A DNA stretch of 6,965 bases, from NCBI GenBank assembly GCA_946482595.1, contig CAMLSD010000165.1, positions 1 to 6,965 on the forward strand. Direction: 5' to 3'. Below the pieces are notes generated by a model, which made no database searches, was not told the DNA's origin, and worked only from the letters and a program-made list of their open reading frames with translations. This DNA comes from an uncultured Comamonadaceae bacterium. Lineage in GTDB: Bacteria; Pseudomonadota; Gammaproteobacteria; Burkholderiales; Burkholderiaceae. Positions within the stretch are counted from its first letter, which is position 1, and each line of letters begins with the position of its first letter. Shown in pieces: positions 1-6,965 of the stretch. Both the position numbers and the translations under genes were made by a program.

Positions 1-822
1 GGCAAGGCCATCATCGTGAAACTGGCCTATCGCTACGGTGTCGATGCGGTCACGCTCATCATGTATCGCATGCTGTTTGCGCTGCCCCTGTTCATGCTGA
101 TGGCCTGGTATGCGGGCCGCGGGAAGGCACCGATCAGCGGGCGCGACTGGCTGGGCATCGTCGGGCTGGGCTTCTGCGGCTACTACCTCGCCAGCATGCT
201 CGACTTCCTGGGGCTGCAGTACATCAGCGCCAGCCTGGAGCGGCTGATCCTCTACCTCAACCCCACGCTGGTGCTGGCACTGAGCGTGGTGGTGCTCAAG
301 AAGAAGGTCACGCTCAAGCAGCTGATCGCCATCGGCGTGAGCTACTGCGGTGTGCTGGTGGTGTTCGGCCACGAGGTGAACTTCGAGGGCGGCAATGTGC
401 TGCTGGGCGGGCTGCTGGTGTTCGGCAGTGCGGTCTCGTATGCCGTCTACCTCGTCTACAGCGGCCAGATGGTCCAGCGCCTGGGCTCGATGCGGCTGGT
501 CGGCTGGGCCAGCCTGGTGGCCTGCGTGTTCTGCATCGCACAGTTCGTGCTGCTGCGGCCGATGTCGGCCGCTGTCGTCGCGCCCGAGGTGATCTGGCTG
601 TCGGTGCTCAATGCCACGGCCTGCACCGTCGCGCCCGTGCTGATGGTGATGATGGCCATCGAGCGCATCGGCGCCACCGTGGCGGCCCAGACCGGGATGA
701 TCGGGCCGATGTCCACGCTGCTGATGGGCGTGGTGATCCTCGGCGAGCCCTTCACCGCCTGGGTGGCGGCCGGCACGCTGCTGGTGCTGGCGGGCATCTG
801 GTTACTCACGAAATGGAGATAG
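1..822 (+). CDS. EamA/DMT-family transporter, 5'-truncated by window edge
   Basis: Inner-membrane permease of the drug/metabolite transporter superfamily (EamA domain). Such proteins usually move small metabolites or amino acids across the membrane; the substrate cannot be read here. The reading frame is open from base 1 (Gly-Lys-Ala-Ile-Ile-Val) and ends with TAG at 820-822, giving 273 visible residues. Family members are near 290-300 aa, and the visible start falls inside what should be the first membrane helix. The GTG at 16 is therefore unlikely to be the true start, and about 20-30 residues probably lie outside the window. About nine hydrophobic segments are visible, in two related halves. 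The second half carries the family-typical ending with a Gly-Glu-Pro motif (ILGEPF, about visible residues 245-250) and a last helix ending in Trp-Leu-Leu-Thr-Lys-Trp-Arg. The downstream SDR gene begins 4 bp after the stop, so the two are probably co-transcribed. Confidence 0.9.
   Translation, partial: GKAIIVKLAYRYGVDAVTLIMYRMLFALPLFMLMAWYAGRGKAPISGRDWLGIVGLGFCGYYLASMLDFLGLQYISASLERLILYLNPTLVLALSVVVLKKKVTLKQLIAIGVSYCGVLVVFGHEVNFEGGNVLLGGLLVFGSAVSYAVYLVYSGQMVQRLGSMRLVGWASLVACVFCIAQFVLLRPMSAAVVAPEVIWLSVLNATACTVAPVLMVMMAIERIGATVAAQTGMIGPMSTLLMGVVILGEPFTAWVAAGTLLVLAGIWLLTKWR
815..819 (+). promoter_or_regulatory. Ribosome-binding site of the SDR gene
   Basis: GGAGA lies 7 nt before the ATG at 827 and inside the last codons of the upstream transporter. 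It fixes the SDR start and suggests translational coupling of the two genes. Confidence 0.7.
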
Positions 823-826
823 CAAC

Positions 827-1609
827 ATGGATCTGGGCATTGCAGGCAAGTGGGCGCTCGTGTGCGCGTCGAGCAAGGGGTTGGGCAAGGGCTGCGCACG
901 CGCGCTCGTGCAGGAGGGCGTGAACGTTGTCATGACGGCCCGCGGTGCCGAGGCCCTCGAAGCGGCTGCCGCCGAATTGCGGCTGCTGGGTGGGGGCGAG
1001 GTGCGCACCGTGGCCGGCGACATTGCCACGCCCGAAGGCCGTCAGGCGGCCCTGGCCGCCTGTCCCCAGGTGGACATCCTCGTCAACAACGCTGGCGGGC
1101 CGCCGCCGGGCGACTTCCGCGACTGGGACCGTGAGGCCTGGCTGAAGGCCGTCGAGGCCAACATGCTCACGCCGATCGAACTGATCAAGGCCACCGTCGA
1201 CGGCATGGCCGCACGCGGTTTCGGACGGGTGGTGAACATCACCTCGAGCGCCGTGAAGGCGCCGATCGACGTGCTGGGCCTGAGCAATGGCGCGCGCAGC
1301 GGCCTGACCGGTTTTGTGGCCGGGCTGGCGCGCAGCGGCATCGCCGCCAGCAATGTCACGATCAACAACCTGCTGCCGGGCGCCTTCGACACCGACCGCC
1401 TGCGCAAGACGCTGGAGGCCGGTGCCCAGAAAGCCGGCCTGCCCGCCGACCAGGCCGTGGCCAGGCGCACCCAGAGCGTGCCGGCGCGCCGCCTGGGCAC
1501 GCCCGAGGAATTCGGCGCGGCCTGCGCCTTCCTGTGCAGCCAGCAGGCGGGCTACATCACCGGGCAGAACTGGCTGCTGGACGGTGGGGCCTACCCGGGC
1601 ACGTTCTGA
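827..1609 (+). CDS. SDR-family oxidoreductase with atypical active site
   Basis: Short-chain dehydrogenase/reductase, 260 aa, the normal length for a classical SDR; cytoplasmic and expected to bind NAD(P)(H). The Rossmann fold starts at the N-terminus. The glycine-rich loop is C13-A-S-S-K-G18-L-G20, where the usual motif is T-G-x3-G-x-G, so the first Gly is Ala. D65 follows beta-strand 3, N87-N-A-G90 is the conserved NNAG motif, and N112 is the structural/catalytic Asn. Catalytic Ser is S140 or S141. The residues that should be the Tyr and Lys of YxxxK are S153 and R157 (Ser-Asn-Gly-Ala-Arg). The C-terminus has the usual ITGQNWLLDGG cofactor/oligomer region (about residues 244-254). Divergent SDRs often annotated as 3-oxoacyl-ACP-reductase-like share the ASSKGLG and LSN features, so this looks like a subfamily trait rather than a damaged gene. 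Substrate unknown. It is probably coupled to the upstream EamA transporter. Confidence 0.92.
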   Translation: MDLGIAGKWALVCASSKGLGKGCARALVQEGVNVVMTARGAEALEAAAAELRLLGGGEVRTVAGDIATPEGRQAALAACPQVDILVNNAGGPPPGDFRDWDREAWLKAVEANMLTPIELIKATVDGMAARGFGRVVNITSSAVKAPIDVLGLSNGARSGLTGFVAGLARSGIAASNVTINNLLPGAFDTDRLRKTLEAGAQKAGLPADQAVARRTQSVPARRLGTPEEFGAACAFLCSQQAGYITGQNWLLDGGAYPGTF

Positions 1610-1630
1610 CCTCGGCTCGGCGCGGTGGCC

Positions 1631-1660
1631 CGGCCGGCTTGTTCGCGGTCAAGCCGGCCG
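1631..1660 (+). terminator. Perfect stem-loop after the SDR gene, possible terminator
   Basis: CGGCCGGCTTG (1631-1641) and CAAGCCGGCCG (1650-1660) are exact reverse complements: an 11-bp GC-rich stem with an 8-nt loop, 21 bp after the SDR stop codon. There is no T-run after the stem, so it is not a classic intrinsic terminator. It could still stabilise the mRNA 3' end or act with Rho. The position between two plus-strand units supports an end-of-transcript role. Confidence 0.5.
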
Positions 1661-1715
1661 ATCACAAGCGGCATCGCCTCACACGTGATGCCTGGATTTA
1701 CCTACAGGTGGCTGT

Positions 1716-1743
1716 TCAATTTGTCCGCAGGCCGGCCCGATAA
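1716..1743 (+). promoter_or_regulatory. Putative sigma-28 (FliA) promoter for aer
   Basis: TCAATTTG (1716-1723) and CCCGATAA (1736-1743) resemble the FliA elements TAAAGTTT and GCCGATAA: 5 of 8 and 7 of 8 matches, with a 12-bp gap between the blocks where 11 is usual. It lies about 110 bp before the ATG of an Aer-type chemoreceptor, a class often transcribed by the flagellar sigma factor. The -10 match is good and the -35 match is partial. No better sigma-70 promoter was noticed in this gap. Confidence 0.45.
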
Positions 1744-1842
1744 CCGGTACAGCAGCGGCAACCTGTGGGCCTGAAGATCAGCTCAGGGAGGTTCGGTCTC
1801 AGGGGAGGCACAGGTCCGGCTGCACCCAACAACAGCACTGCT

Positions 1843-1846
1843 GGAG
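1843..1846 (+). promoter_or_regulatory. Ribosome-binding site deciding the aer start
   Basis: GGAG sits 8 nt before the ATG at 1855. This favours that start over the in-frame GTG at 1765, which would add 30 low-complexity residues not seen in Aer proteins. Confidence 0.65.
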
Positions 1847-1854
1847 CTCCGGAC

Positions 1855-3423
1855 ATGCGCAACAACGGCCCCGTCACCCAACAAGAACACCTCATTCCGG
1901 ACGGCGCCACGCTGGTGTCCGTGACCGACCTGAAAAGCCGCATCACCTACTGCAACCCGGCTTTCATCGAGGCCAGCGGCTTTCAGCGTCACGAGCTCAT
2001 CGGCCAGCCCCACAACCTGATCCGCCACCCGGACATGCCGGCCGAGGCCTTCCGTGACATGTGGGCGACGCTCAAGGCGGGCGAGCCCTGGTCGGCCCTG
2101 GTCAAGAACCGCCGCAAGAACGGCGACCACTACTGGGTGCGCGCCAATGTGACCCCCATCGTCGACGGACACAGCGTGACCGGCTACATGTCGGTGCGCA
2201 CCAAGCCGACCCGCAGCGAAGTCGACGCAGCCGAAACCCTGTATGCCCAGATGCGCCGCGAGGCCGCCAGCGAGCGGGTGCTCACGGTGCTGCACCGCGG
2301 CGAGCTGCAGCACCGCGGCACGCTGGCGCGCTGCGCGCGGCTGCTGCGCCCGGGTTTTGGCGCCCGCATCACCGCACTGGCGCTTGTGCCGGCGCTGACC
2401 GGCGCAGTGGCCGGTGTGGCGATGTCCGGCCTGGGGGCCGTGCCGGCCGTAGCGGCGGCCGTGCTGTGCGGGCTCCCGGTGGCACTGTGGCTGCGTCATG
2501 CGGCCATCCGCCCGATCCGCGAGGCGACGGCCGTGGCCAATCGCATGGCAGCCGGTGACCTGACGCAGTCGTTGCAGTCGGCCCGGTTCGACGAAGTCGG
2601 CCGCCTCGGTCGTGGGCTGACCCAGCTCAACGTGAATCTGCAGGCCATCGTCGGCGACGTGCGGCGTGAGGTCGAGGGCATGCACCTGGCCTCGCGCGAG
2701 ATCTCGTCGGGCAACCAGGACCTGGGACATCGCACCGAATCGCAGGCCAGCAGCCTGCAGCAGACCGCGTCGTCGCTGGAGCAGATGACCGGCACCATCC
2801 GCCAGAACGCCGACACCGCCCAGCAGGCGGCGCGGCTGGCCCAGCAGGCTGCCGATGTGGCCGAAGCGGGGGGCGCCTCAGCCCAGGACGTGGCGCGCCG
2901 CATGGGTGAGATCCGGCAGTCGTCGGCGCGTATTGCCGAGATCATCGGCGTGATCGATGCGATCTCGTTCCAGACCAACATCCTGGCGCTCAATGCGGCC
3001 GTCGAGGCCGCCCGGGCGGGCGAGGCCGGGCGCGGCTTTGCCGTGGTGGCCAGCGAGGTGCGGGCCCTGGCCCAGCGCACCAGTGGCGCCGCGCGTGAGA
3101 TCAAGGGCCTGATCGAGGATTCCGCCGGCAAGGTCGAGGCCGGCAGCCAGCTGGTCGAGGCCACCAGCCAGACGACCTGCCAGACGATCGACGCGGTGCG
3201 GCGGGTCAATGCCCTGATCGCCCAGATCAGCCACGCCTCCGTGGAGCAGGCCACCGGGGTGGCGCAGGTGAACACCGCGGTGGCGCAGCTGGACACGTTG
3301 ACGCAACAGAACTCGGCACTGGTCGAGCAGCTGTCGGCGTCGGCCGCCTCGCTGCATGGCCAGGCCGAGGTGGTGTCGGAGGCGGTGCGGATCTTCCGCA
3401 CCGGCGCACCGGCCCACGCGTGA
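1855..3423 (+). CDS. aer: Aer-type aerotaxis/energy-taxis receptor (PAS-HAMP-MCP)
   Basis: Membrane-anchored chemoreceptor, 522 aa, expected to sense redox or energy state through a cytoplasmic PAS domain with FAD and to signal to CheW/CheA. The PAS domain spans about residues 10-115. It keeps residues known from E. coli Aer at the same numbering: N34, R57-H58-P59-D60, W70 and W79, plus a nearly identical stretch around [15 protein letters not shown] (84-98). A hydrophobic hairpin follows (about 172-213, two short helices with almost no periplasmic loop), then HAMP (about 214-266). The methyl-accepting signalling domain runs from about 270 to 515. Its hairpin tip is at about 371-394, with the [18 protein letters not shown] core. 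The protein ends soon after VRIFRTG, with no C-terminal CheR/CheB-binding pentapeptide, as in Aer. The start follows from the GGAG at 1843 and the conserved N-terminus [11 protein letters not shown] sigma-28-like promoter precedes it. The stop is 2 bp from that of a convergent transporter. Confidence 0.93.
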   Translation: MRNNGPVTQQEHLIPDGATLVSVTDLKSRITYCNPAFIEASGFQRHELIGQPHNLIRHPDMPAEAFRDMWATLKAGEPWSALVKNRRKNGDHYWVRANVTPIVDGHSVTGYMSVRTKPTRSEVDAAETLYAQMRREAASERVLTVLHRGELQHRGTLARCARLLRPGFGARITALALVPALTGAVAGVAMSGLGAVPAVAAAVLCGLPVALWLRHAAIRPIREATAVANRMAAGDLTQSLQSARFDEVGRLGRGLTQLNVNLQAIVGDVRREVEGMHLASREISSGNQDLGHRTESQASSLQQTASSLEQMTGTIRQNADTAQQAARLAQQAADVAEAGGASAQDVARRMGEIRQSSARIAEIIGVIDAISFQTNILALNAAVEAARAGEAGRGFAVVASEVRALAQRTSGAAREIKGLIEDSAGKVEAGSQLVEATSQTTCQTIDAVRRVNALIAQISHASVEQATGVAQVNTAVAQLDTLTQQNSALVEQLSASAASLHGQAEVVSEAVRIFRTGAPAHA

Positions 3424-3425
3424 AC

Positions 3426-4322
3426 TCAGCGCCGCGAGGACACCACGATCCCGGCCACGATCAGCGCAAACGCGGCGGCGTGATACAGGTGCGGCGTTTC
3501 GCCCAGCACGGCGGCCGACAGGACCGCGGCAAACACCGGCGTGAGGTTGTTGAAGAACGATGCGACAGCCGGGCCGACCGTGGCCACGCCCAGGCCCCAG
3601 CAGCGATAGGCCAGCAGTGAGGGGCCCAGGGCCACGTACAGCAGCATCACGGCCACCCAGGGGGTCCAGGTGAATTGCGACTGACCGACGGCGGCCTCGC
3701 CGCCGGCTGCCAGGCCTGCCCAGAACAGCCCGAACACCACCTGCGCCAGCAGGAACTCGGCCCAGCCCCATTCCTGGGCCGAGCGATCGCTCGGTCGCGC
3801 CAGCATCCAGCTGTAGAAGGCCCACAGGATGATGGCCACCACCATGAACAGGTCGCCTGGCACCAGCCGCACCTGCATCAGCGTGGCCCAGTCGCCGCGC
3901 GACAGCACCAGCAGCACACCGGCCAGCGACAGCACCGCGCCGATGATCTGAGAGCGGCGGGGGTGTTCGCCATAGGCAAATGCACCGACCGCGAGCATCC
4001 ACACCGGCATGCTGGCGGCAATCAGCGTGACGTTGATCGGGGTGGAGGTCTGCAGGGCGAGGTACTGCAGCGCGTTGTAGCTGCCCACGCCCAGCAGGCC
4101 CAGCCAGGTGAAGCGCCGCCAGCGCTGCCACAGGCTGCTGCCACCGCGCAGCACACGCCAGCCCAGGGGCAGCAGCACGGCCGCGGCAATGGCCCAGCGC
4201 AGGCCGTTGAGAAGCAGCGGTGACACCGTGCCGACGGCCAGGCGGCCGACCAGCGCATTGCCGGCCCACAACAGGGGGGGCAGCGTGAGGAAGAGCACGG
4301 TGCGGGGAGTCAGGCGCGCCAT
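3426..4322 (-). CDS. EamA/DMT-family transporter
   Basis: Complete inner-membrane permease of the drug/metabolite transporter superfamily, 298 aa, usual family length. About ten hydrophobic segments form two EamA halves. The first begins at TVLFLTLPPLLWAGNALVGR (residues 8-27) with the family-typical WAGN motif. The second begins near the PGDLFMVVAIILWAFYSW segment. Its late FFNNLTPVFAAVLSAAVLGE stretch is the EamA signature with the Gly-Glu pair. The C-terminus is a short basic Ser-Ser-Arg-Arg. Substrate unknown; the protein differs clearly in sequence from the EamA protein at the left edge, so it is not a recent tandem copy. The ATG at 4322 is chosen. A TTG just before it would add one residue. 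No Shine-Dalgarno is visible, because a GC-rich hairpin ends 9 nt before the ATG. It is convergent with aer, with 2 bp between stop codons. Confidence 0.92.
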   Translation of the reverse strand: MARLTPRTVLFLTLPPLLWAGNALVGRLAVGTVSPLLLNGLRWAIAAAVLLPLGWRVLRGGSSLWQRWRRFTWLGLLGVGSYNALQYLALQTSTPINVTLIAASMPVWMLAVGAFAYGEHPRRSQIIGAVLSLAGVLLVLSRGDWATLMQVRLVPGDLFMVVAIILWAFYSWMLARPSDRSAQEWGWAEFLLAQVVFGLFWAGLAAGGEAAVGQSQFTWTPWVAVMLLYVALGPSLLAYRCWGLGVATVGPAVASFFNNLTPVFAAVLSAAVLGETPHLYHAAAFALIVAGIVVSSRR

Positions 4323-4349
4323 CAAGTGAAAGCGCCGCTGCAGCGGCGC
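4323..4349 (-). terminator. Hairpin plus T-rich run between DUF2007 gene and transporter
   Basis: Bases 4332-4349 form an 18-bp perfect palindrome, GCGCCGCTGCAGCGGCGC, able to fold as a 7-bp stem with a TGCA loop. Read on the minus strand it is followed by TTTCACTTG. It lies 6 bp after the DUF2007 stop, so it resembles an intrinsic terminator for that gene with a weak T-tract. It also covers the place where the next gene's ribosome-binding site should be. Confidence 0.55.
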
Positions 4350-4355
4350 CGGATC

Positions 4356-4664
4356 TCAGGGAGCGGGCATGTTAGCGCCGCAATGCCAGCATTGCTCGAA
4401 CGGCCCTTCGATGAGCTCGTCGCAGTCCGGGCATCGCCACCGCCGCTCGACAGGATGCTGCAACTGGTGCAGCAGCTCGCGCGCGCGGACGAGTTGATCC
4501 GGGTCGTTCAGCCAGAGTTCAGGCAGGCTCTGGTCGGGCGGGATTTCGCCGGCAATGCTGCTGGCGTGCGCGCGTTGAACCATCGCGGGCACGCCGGCCT
4601 GGGTGAGCACATCGGCCCACAGGGTGGCGATGGCCAGGTTGGGGGCGGTGATCAGGCGGATCAT
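4356..4664 (-). CDS. DUF2007-family protein with C-terminal zinc ribbon
   Basis: Small cytoplasmic protein, 102 aa from the ATG at 4664. The N-terminal half (MIRLITAPNLAIATLWADVL, then the LTQAGVPAMVQR region) resembles DUF2007, annotated as a putative signal-transducing domain, with a beta-strand/helix pattern and the phrase LPELWLND (residues 48-55). The C-terminus has a four-cysteine zinc-ribbon knuckle pair: C78-P-D-C81 and C92-W-H-C95. No enzymatic activity is known for this family, and the role is unknown. In-frame ATGs at 4703 and 4733 would add 13 or 23 residues. None of the starts has a strong Shine-Dalgarno, and 4664 is preferred because the DUF2007 similarity begins there. It is divergent from the quinone reductase gene, and the transporter gene follows it on the same strand after a possible terminator. 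Confidence 0.8.
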   Translation of the reverse strand: MIRLITAPNLAIATLWADVLTQAGVPAMVQRAHASSIAGEIPPDQSLPELWLNDPDQLVRARELLHQLQHPVERRWRCPDCDELIEGPFEQCWHCGANMPAP

Positions 4665-4778
4665 GGGCCGATCATGCCCCCAATGCGGCAGGGCGTCATG
4701 CATCGGCGTATCGTCACGGCGTTCATCGCTCATGCGGGGCGCGCCGGCTGCGGCCCGCCTGCCACACCTTCTTGATTC

Positions 4779-4783
4779 AGGAG
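4779..4783 (+). promoter_or_regulatory. Ribosome-binding site of the quinone reductase gene
   Basis: AGGAG is 5 nt before the ATG at 4789. This is a strong Shine-Dalgarno and it rejects the much longer in-frame extension back to 4603, which would run antisense through the DUF2007 gene. Confidence 0.8.
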
Positions 4784-4788
4784 ATCCC

Positions 4789-5772
4789 ATGTCGCTTGCC
4801 ATCCAGATCCAGCAGTTCGGCGGCCCCGAAGTCCTCCAGGTCGTCGACCTGGCCGTGGGTGAGCCCGGCCCCGGCGAAATCCGCATCCGTCACCATGCCT
4901 GCGGGTTGAACTACATCGACGTCTACCAGCGCACCGGCCTGTACCAGGGAGCGCTGCCGCTCACGCTGGGCATGGAAGGTGCCGGAGTGGTCGAGGCCGT
5001 GGGCGAAGGCGTGACCCACCTGAAGGTCGGCGACCGCGCGGCCTACGCCAGCCAGCCGCCGGGCGCTTATGCCGAGGCGCGCGTGATGCCGGCCCGGTGT
5101 GTGGTGCGCCTGCCCGATGCGATCGGGTTCGAAGATGCCGCTGCGATGATGCTCAAGGGCCTGACGGTCCAGTACCTGTTGCGCAAGACGCAGCCCCAGG
5201 GCGGGCTGCAGGCCGGCGACGCGGTGCTCTTCCATGCCGCGGCCGGGGGGGTGGGCCTGATCGCCTGCCAGTGGGCCCGCGCGATGGGGCTGGTGCTGAT
5301 CGCCACGGCCGGCAGCGACGAGAAGTGCGCGCTGGCGATCGAGCACGGTGCGAGCCATGCGATCAACTACAACCGCGAGGACTTCCTCGTGCGCGTCAAG
5401 GAGCTTACCGGCGGGCGCGGCGTGAAGGCGGTGTATGACTCCATCGGCAAGGACACCTGGGACCGCTCGCTCGACTGCCTGCAGCCCTTCGGCCTGATGG
5501 TGAGCTACGGCAACGCCTCGGGCCCGGTGCCGCCCATCACGCTGGGCTCGCTGGCGGCCAAGGGGTCGATCTACATCACGCGGCCCACGCTGTTCACCCA
5601 CCTGGCCACGCGTGAATCCACCCAGGCCATGGCCGACGACCTGTTCGGCATGGTGGGTTCGGGCCAGGTGAAGCTGCGCATCGACCAACGTTATGCGCTG
5701 CGCGACGTGGCTCAGGCGCACCGCGACCTGGAATCGCGCAAGACCACCGGCTCGTCGATCCTGCTGCCCTGA
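4789..5772 (+). CDS. qorA: NADPH:quinone oxidoreductase, zinc-free MDR type
   Basis: Soluble medium-chain dehydrogenase/reductase of the quinone oxidoreductase group, 327 aa, the same length as E. coli QorA. It is expected to reduce quinones or related electrophiles with NADPH. The GroES-like N-terminal domain (about 1-125) has the NYIDVYQRTGLY segment (41-52), the GMEGAGVVEAVGEGV segment (61-75) and the VGDRAAY segment (80-86). It lacks the zinc-ligand cysteines of alcohol dehydrogenases. The Rossmann domain has the dinucleotide-binding motif A151-A-G-G-V-G156 after VLFHA. The C-terminus keeps the family's YALRDVAQAHRDLESRKTTGS region (302-322) with the SILLP end. The start is set by the AGGAG at 4779. 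It appears to be a single-gene unit, divergent from the DUF2007 gene and convergent with the histidine kinase. No regulator is adjacent. The QorA assignment is by family; the exact substrate is inferred. Confidence 0.93.
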   Translation: MSLAIQIQQFGGPEVLQVVDLAVGEPGPGEIRIRHHACGLNYIDVYQRTGLYQGALPLTLGMEGAGVVEAVGEGVTHLKVGDRAAYASQPPGAYAEARVMPARCVVRLPDAIGFEDAAAMMLKGLTVQYLLRKTQPQGGLQAGDAVLFHAAAGGVGLIACQWARAMGLVLIATAGSDEKCALAIEHGASHAINYNREDFLVRVKELTGGRGVKAVYDSIGKDTWDRSLDCLQPFGLMVSYGNASGPVPPITLGSLAAKGSIYITRPTLFTHLATRESTQAMADDLFGMVGSGQVKLRIDQRYALRDVAQAHRDLESRKTTGSSILLP

Positions 5773-5791
5773 ACGCGCGCGCTGGTGCGAC

Positions 5792-5809
5792 CGCCCGGCC
5801 CCGGGACGA

Positions 5810-5820
<11 letters not shown>
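5792..5820. terminator. Short inverted repeat between convergent genes
   Basis: CGCCCGG (5792-5798) and CCGGGCG (5814-5820) are reverse complements separated by 15 nt. They span most of the 37-bp gap between the qor stop and the kinase stop, and the right arm lies in the kinase's last codons. There is no T-run on either strand. A bidirectional end-of-transcript structure is possible, but in DNA this GC-rich a 7-bp repeat can be chance. Confidence 0.25.

Positions 5821-6965
<1,145 letters not shown>

Noticed and set aside
1670..1692. GGCATC/GATGCC inverted repeat with a CACGTG inside, as an operator
   Set aside because: The arms are only 6 bp and no matching regulator is nearby; this is likely chance.
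1765..1854. GTG-started N-terminal extension of aer
   Set aside because: The extra 30 residues are not Aer-like, and a good GGAG precedes the ATG at 1855, whose product matches Aer numbering.
1783..2730. A 315-codon minus-strand open frame opposite aer
   Set aside because: It is antisense to the strongly conserved PAS and HAMP coding sequence, with a His/Arg/Ala-rich product and no domain.
2878..4269. A 463-codon minus-strand open frame across the aer 3' end and the second transporter
   Set aside because: It is out of frame with the real transporter and antisense to the MCP domain; the product has no recognisable domain and has shadow-type composition.
4274..4280. Seven-G run near the start of the second transporter, as a phase-variation tract
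   Set aside because: It is short for slipped-strand variation, occurs in a Pro-Pro-coding context, and another seven-G run at 5245-5251 encodes the conserved Gly-Gly-Val of Qor. Such runs are expected at this GC content.
4326..4775. A 149-codon plus-strand open frame opposite the DUF2007 gene
   Set aside because: The minus strand encodes a coherent DUF2007 and four-cysteine zinc-ribbon protein; the plus frame is its shadow.

Overview
The window is ordinary chromosomal DNA from a GC-rich, very probably motile and respiring proteobacterium. The high GC content, strong third-position G/C bias and gene types suggest a beta-proteobacterium of the order Burkholderiales. That placement is an inference from composition and from remembered family resemblance, not from a database search. 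I see no mobile element, phage gene, CRISPR array, tRNA or rRNA. I also found no convincing sign of an undescribed multigene system.

Layout, left to right. (1) Positions 1-1609, plus strand: the 3' part of an EamA/DMT-family membrane transporter, then, 4 bp after its stop, a short-chain dehydrogenase/reductase (SDR) with a non-canonical active site. They look like one translationally coupled unit. (2) Positions 1610-1854: a 245-bp gap with a perfect 11-bp stem-loop after the SDR and a sigma-28-like promoter. (3) Positions 1855-3423, plus: an Aer-type PAS/HAMP/MCP receptor for aerotaxis or energy taxis. (4) Positions 3426-4664, minus: a second EamA/DMT transporter, convergent with aer and only 2 bp away, and upstream of it a small DUF2007/zinc-ribbon protein. 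A GC-rich palindrome followed by a T-rich run separates these two genes. (5) Positions 4789-5772, plus: a zinc-free NADPH:quinone oxidoreductase (QorA type), divergent from the DUF2007 gene. (6) Positions 5810-6965, minus: the C-terminal part of a hybrid sensor histidine kinase (HisKA, HATPase_c, receiver), running off the right edge.

The genes do not form one pathway. The SDR and Qor are NAD(P)-type oxidoreductases, Aer senses redox or energy state, and the kinase belongs to signal transduction. The window is best read as several short independent transcription units. The points most worth a second look are the SDR's missing Tyr/Lys catalytic pair, the putative sigma-28 promoter of aer, and the hairpin where the second transporter's ribosome-binding site should be.
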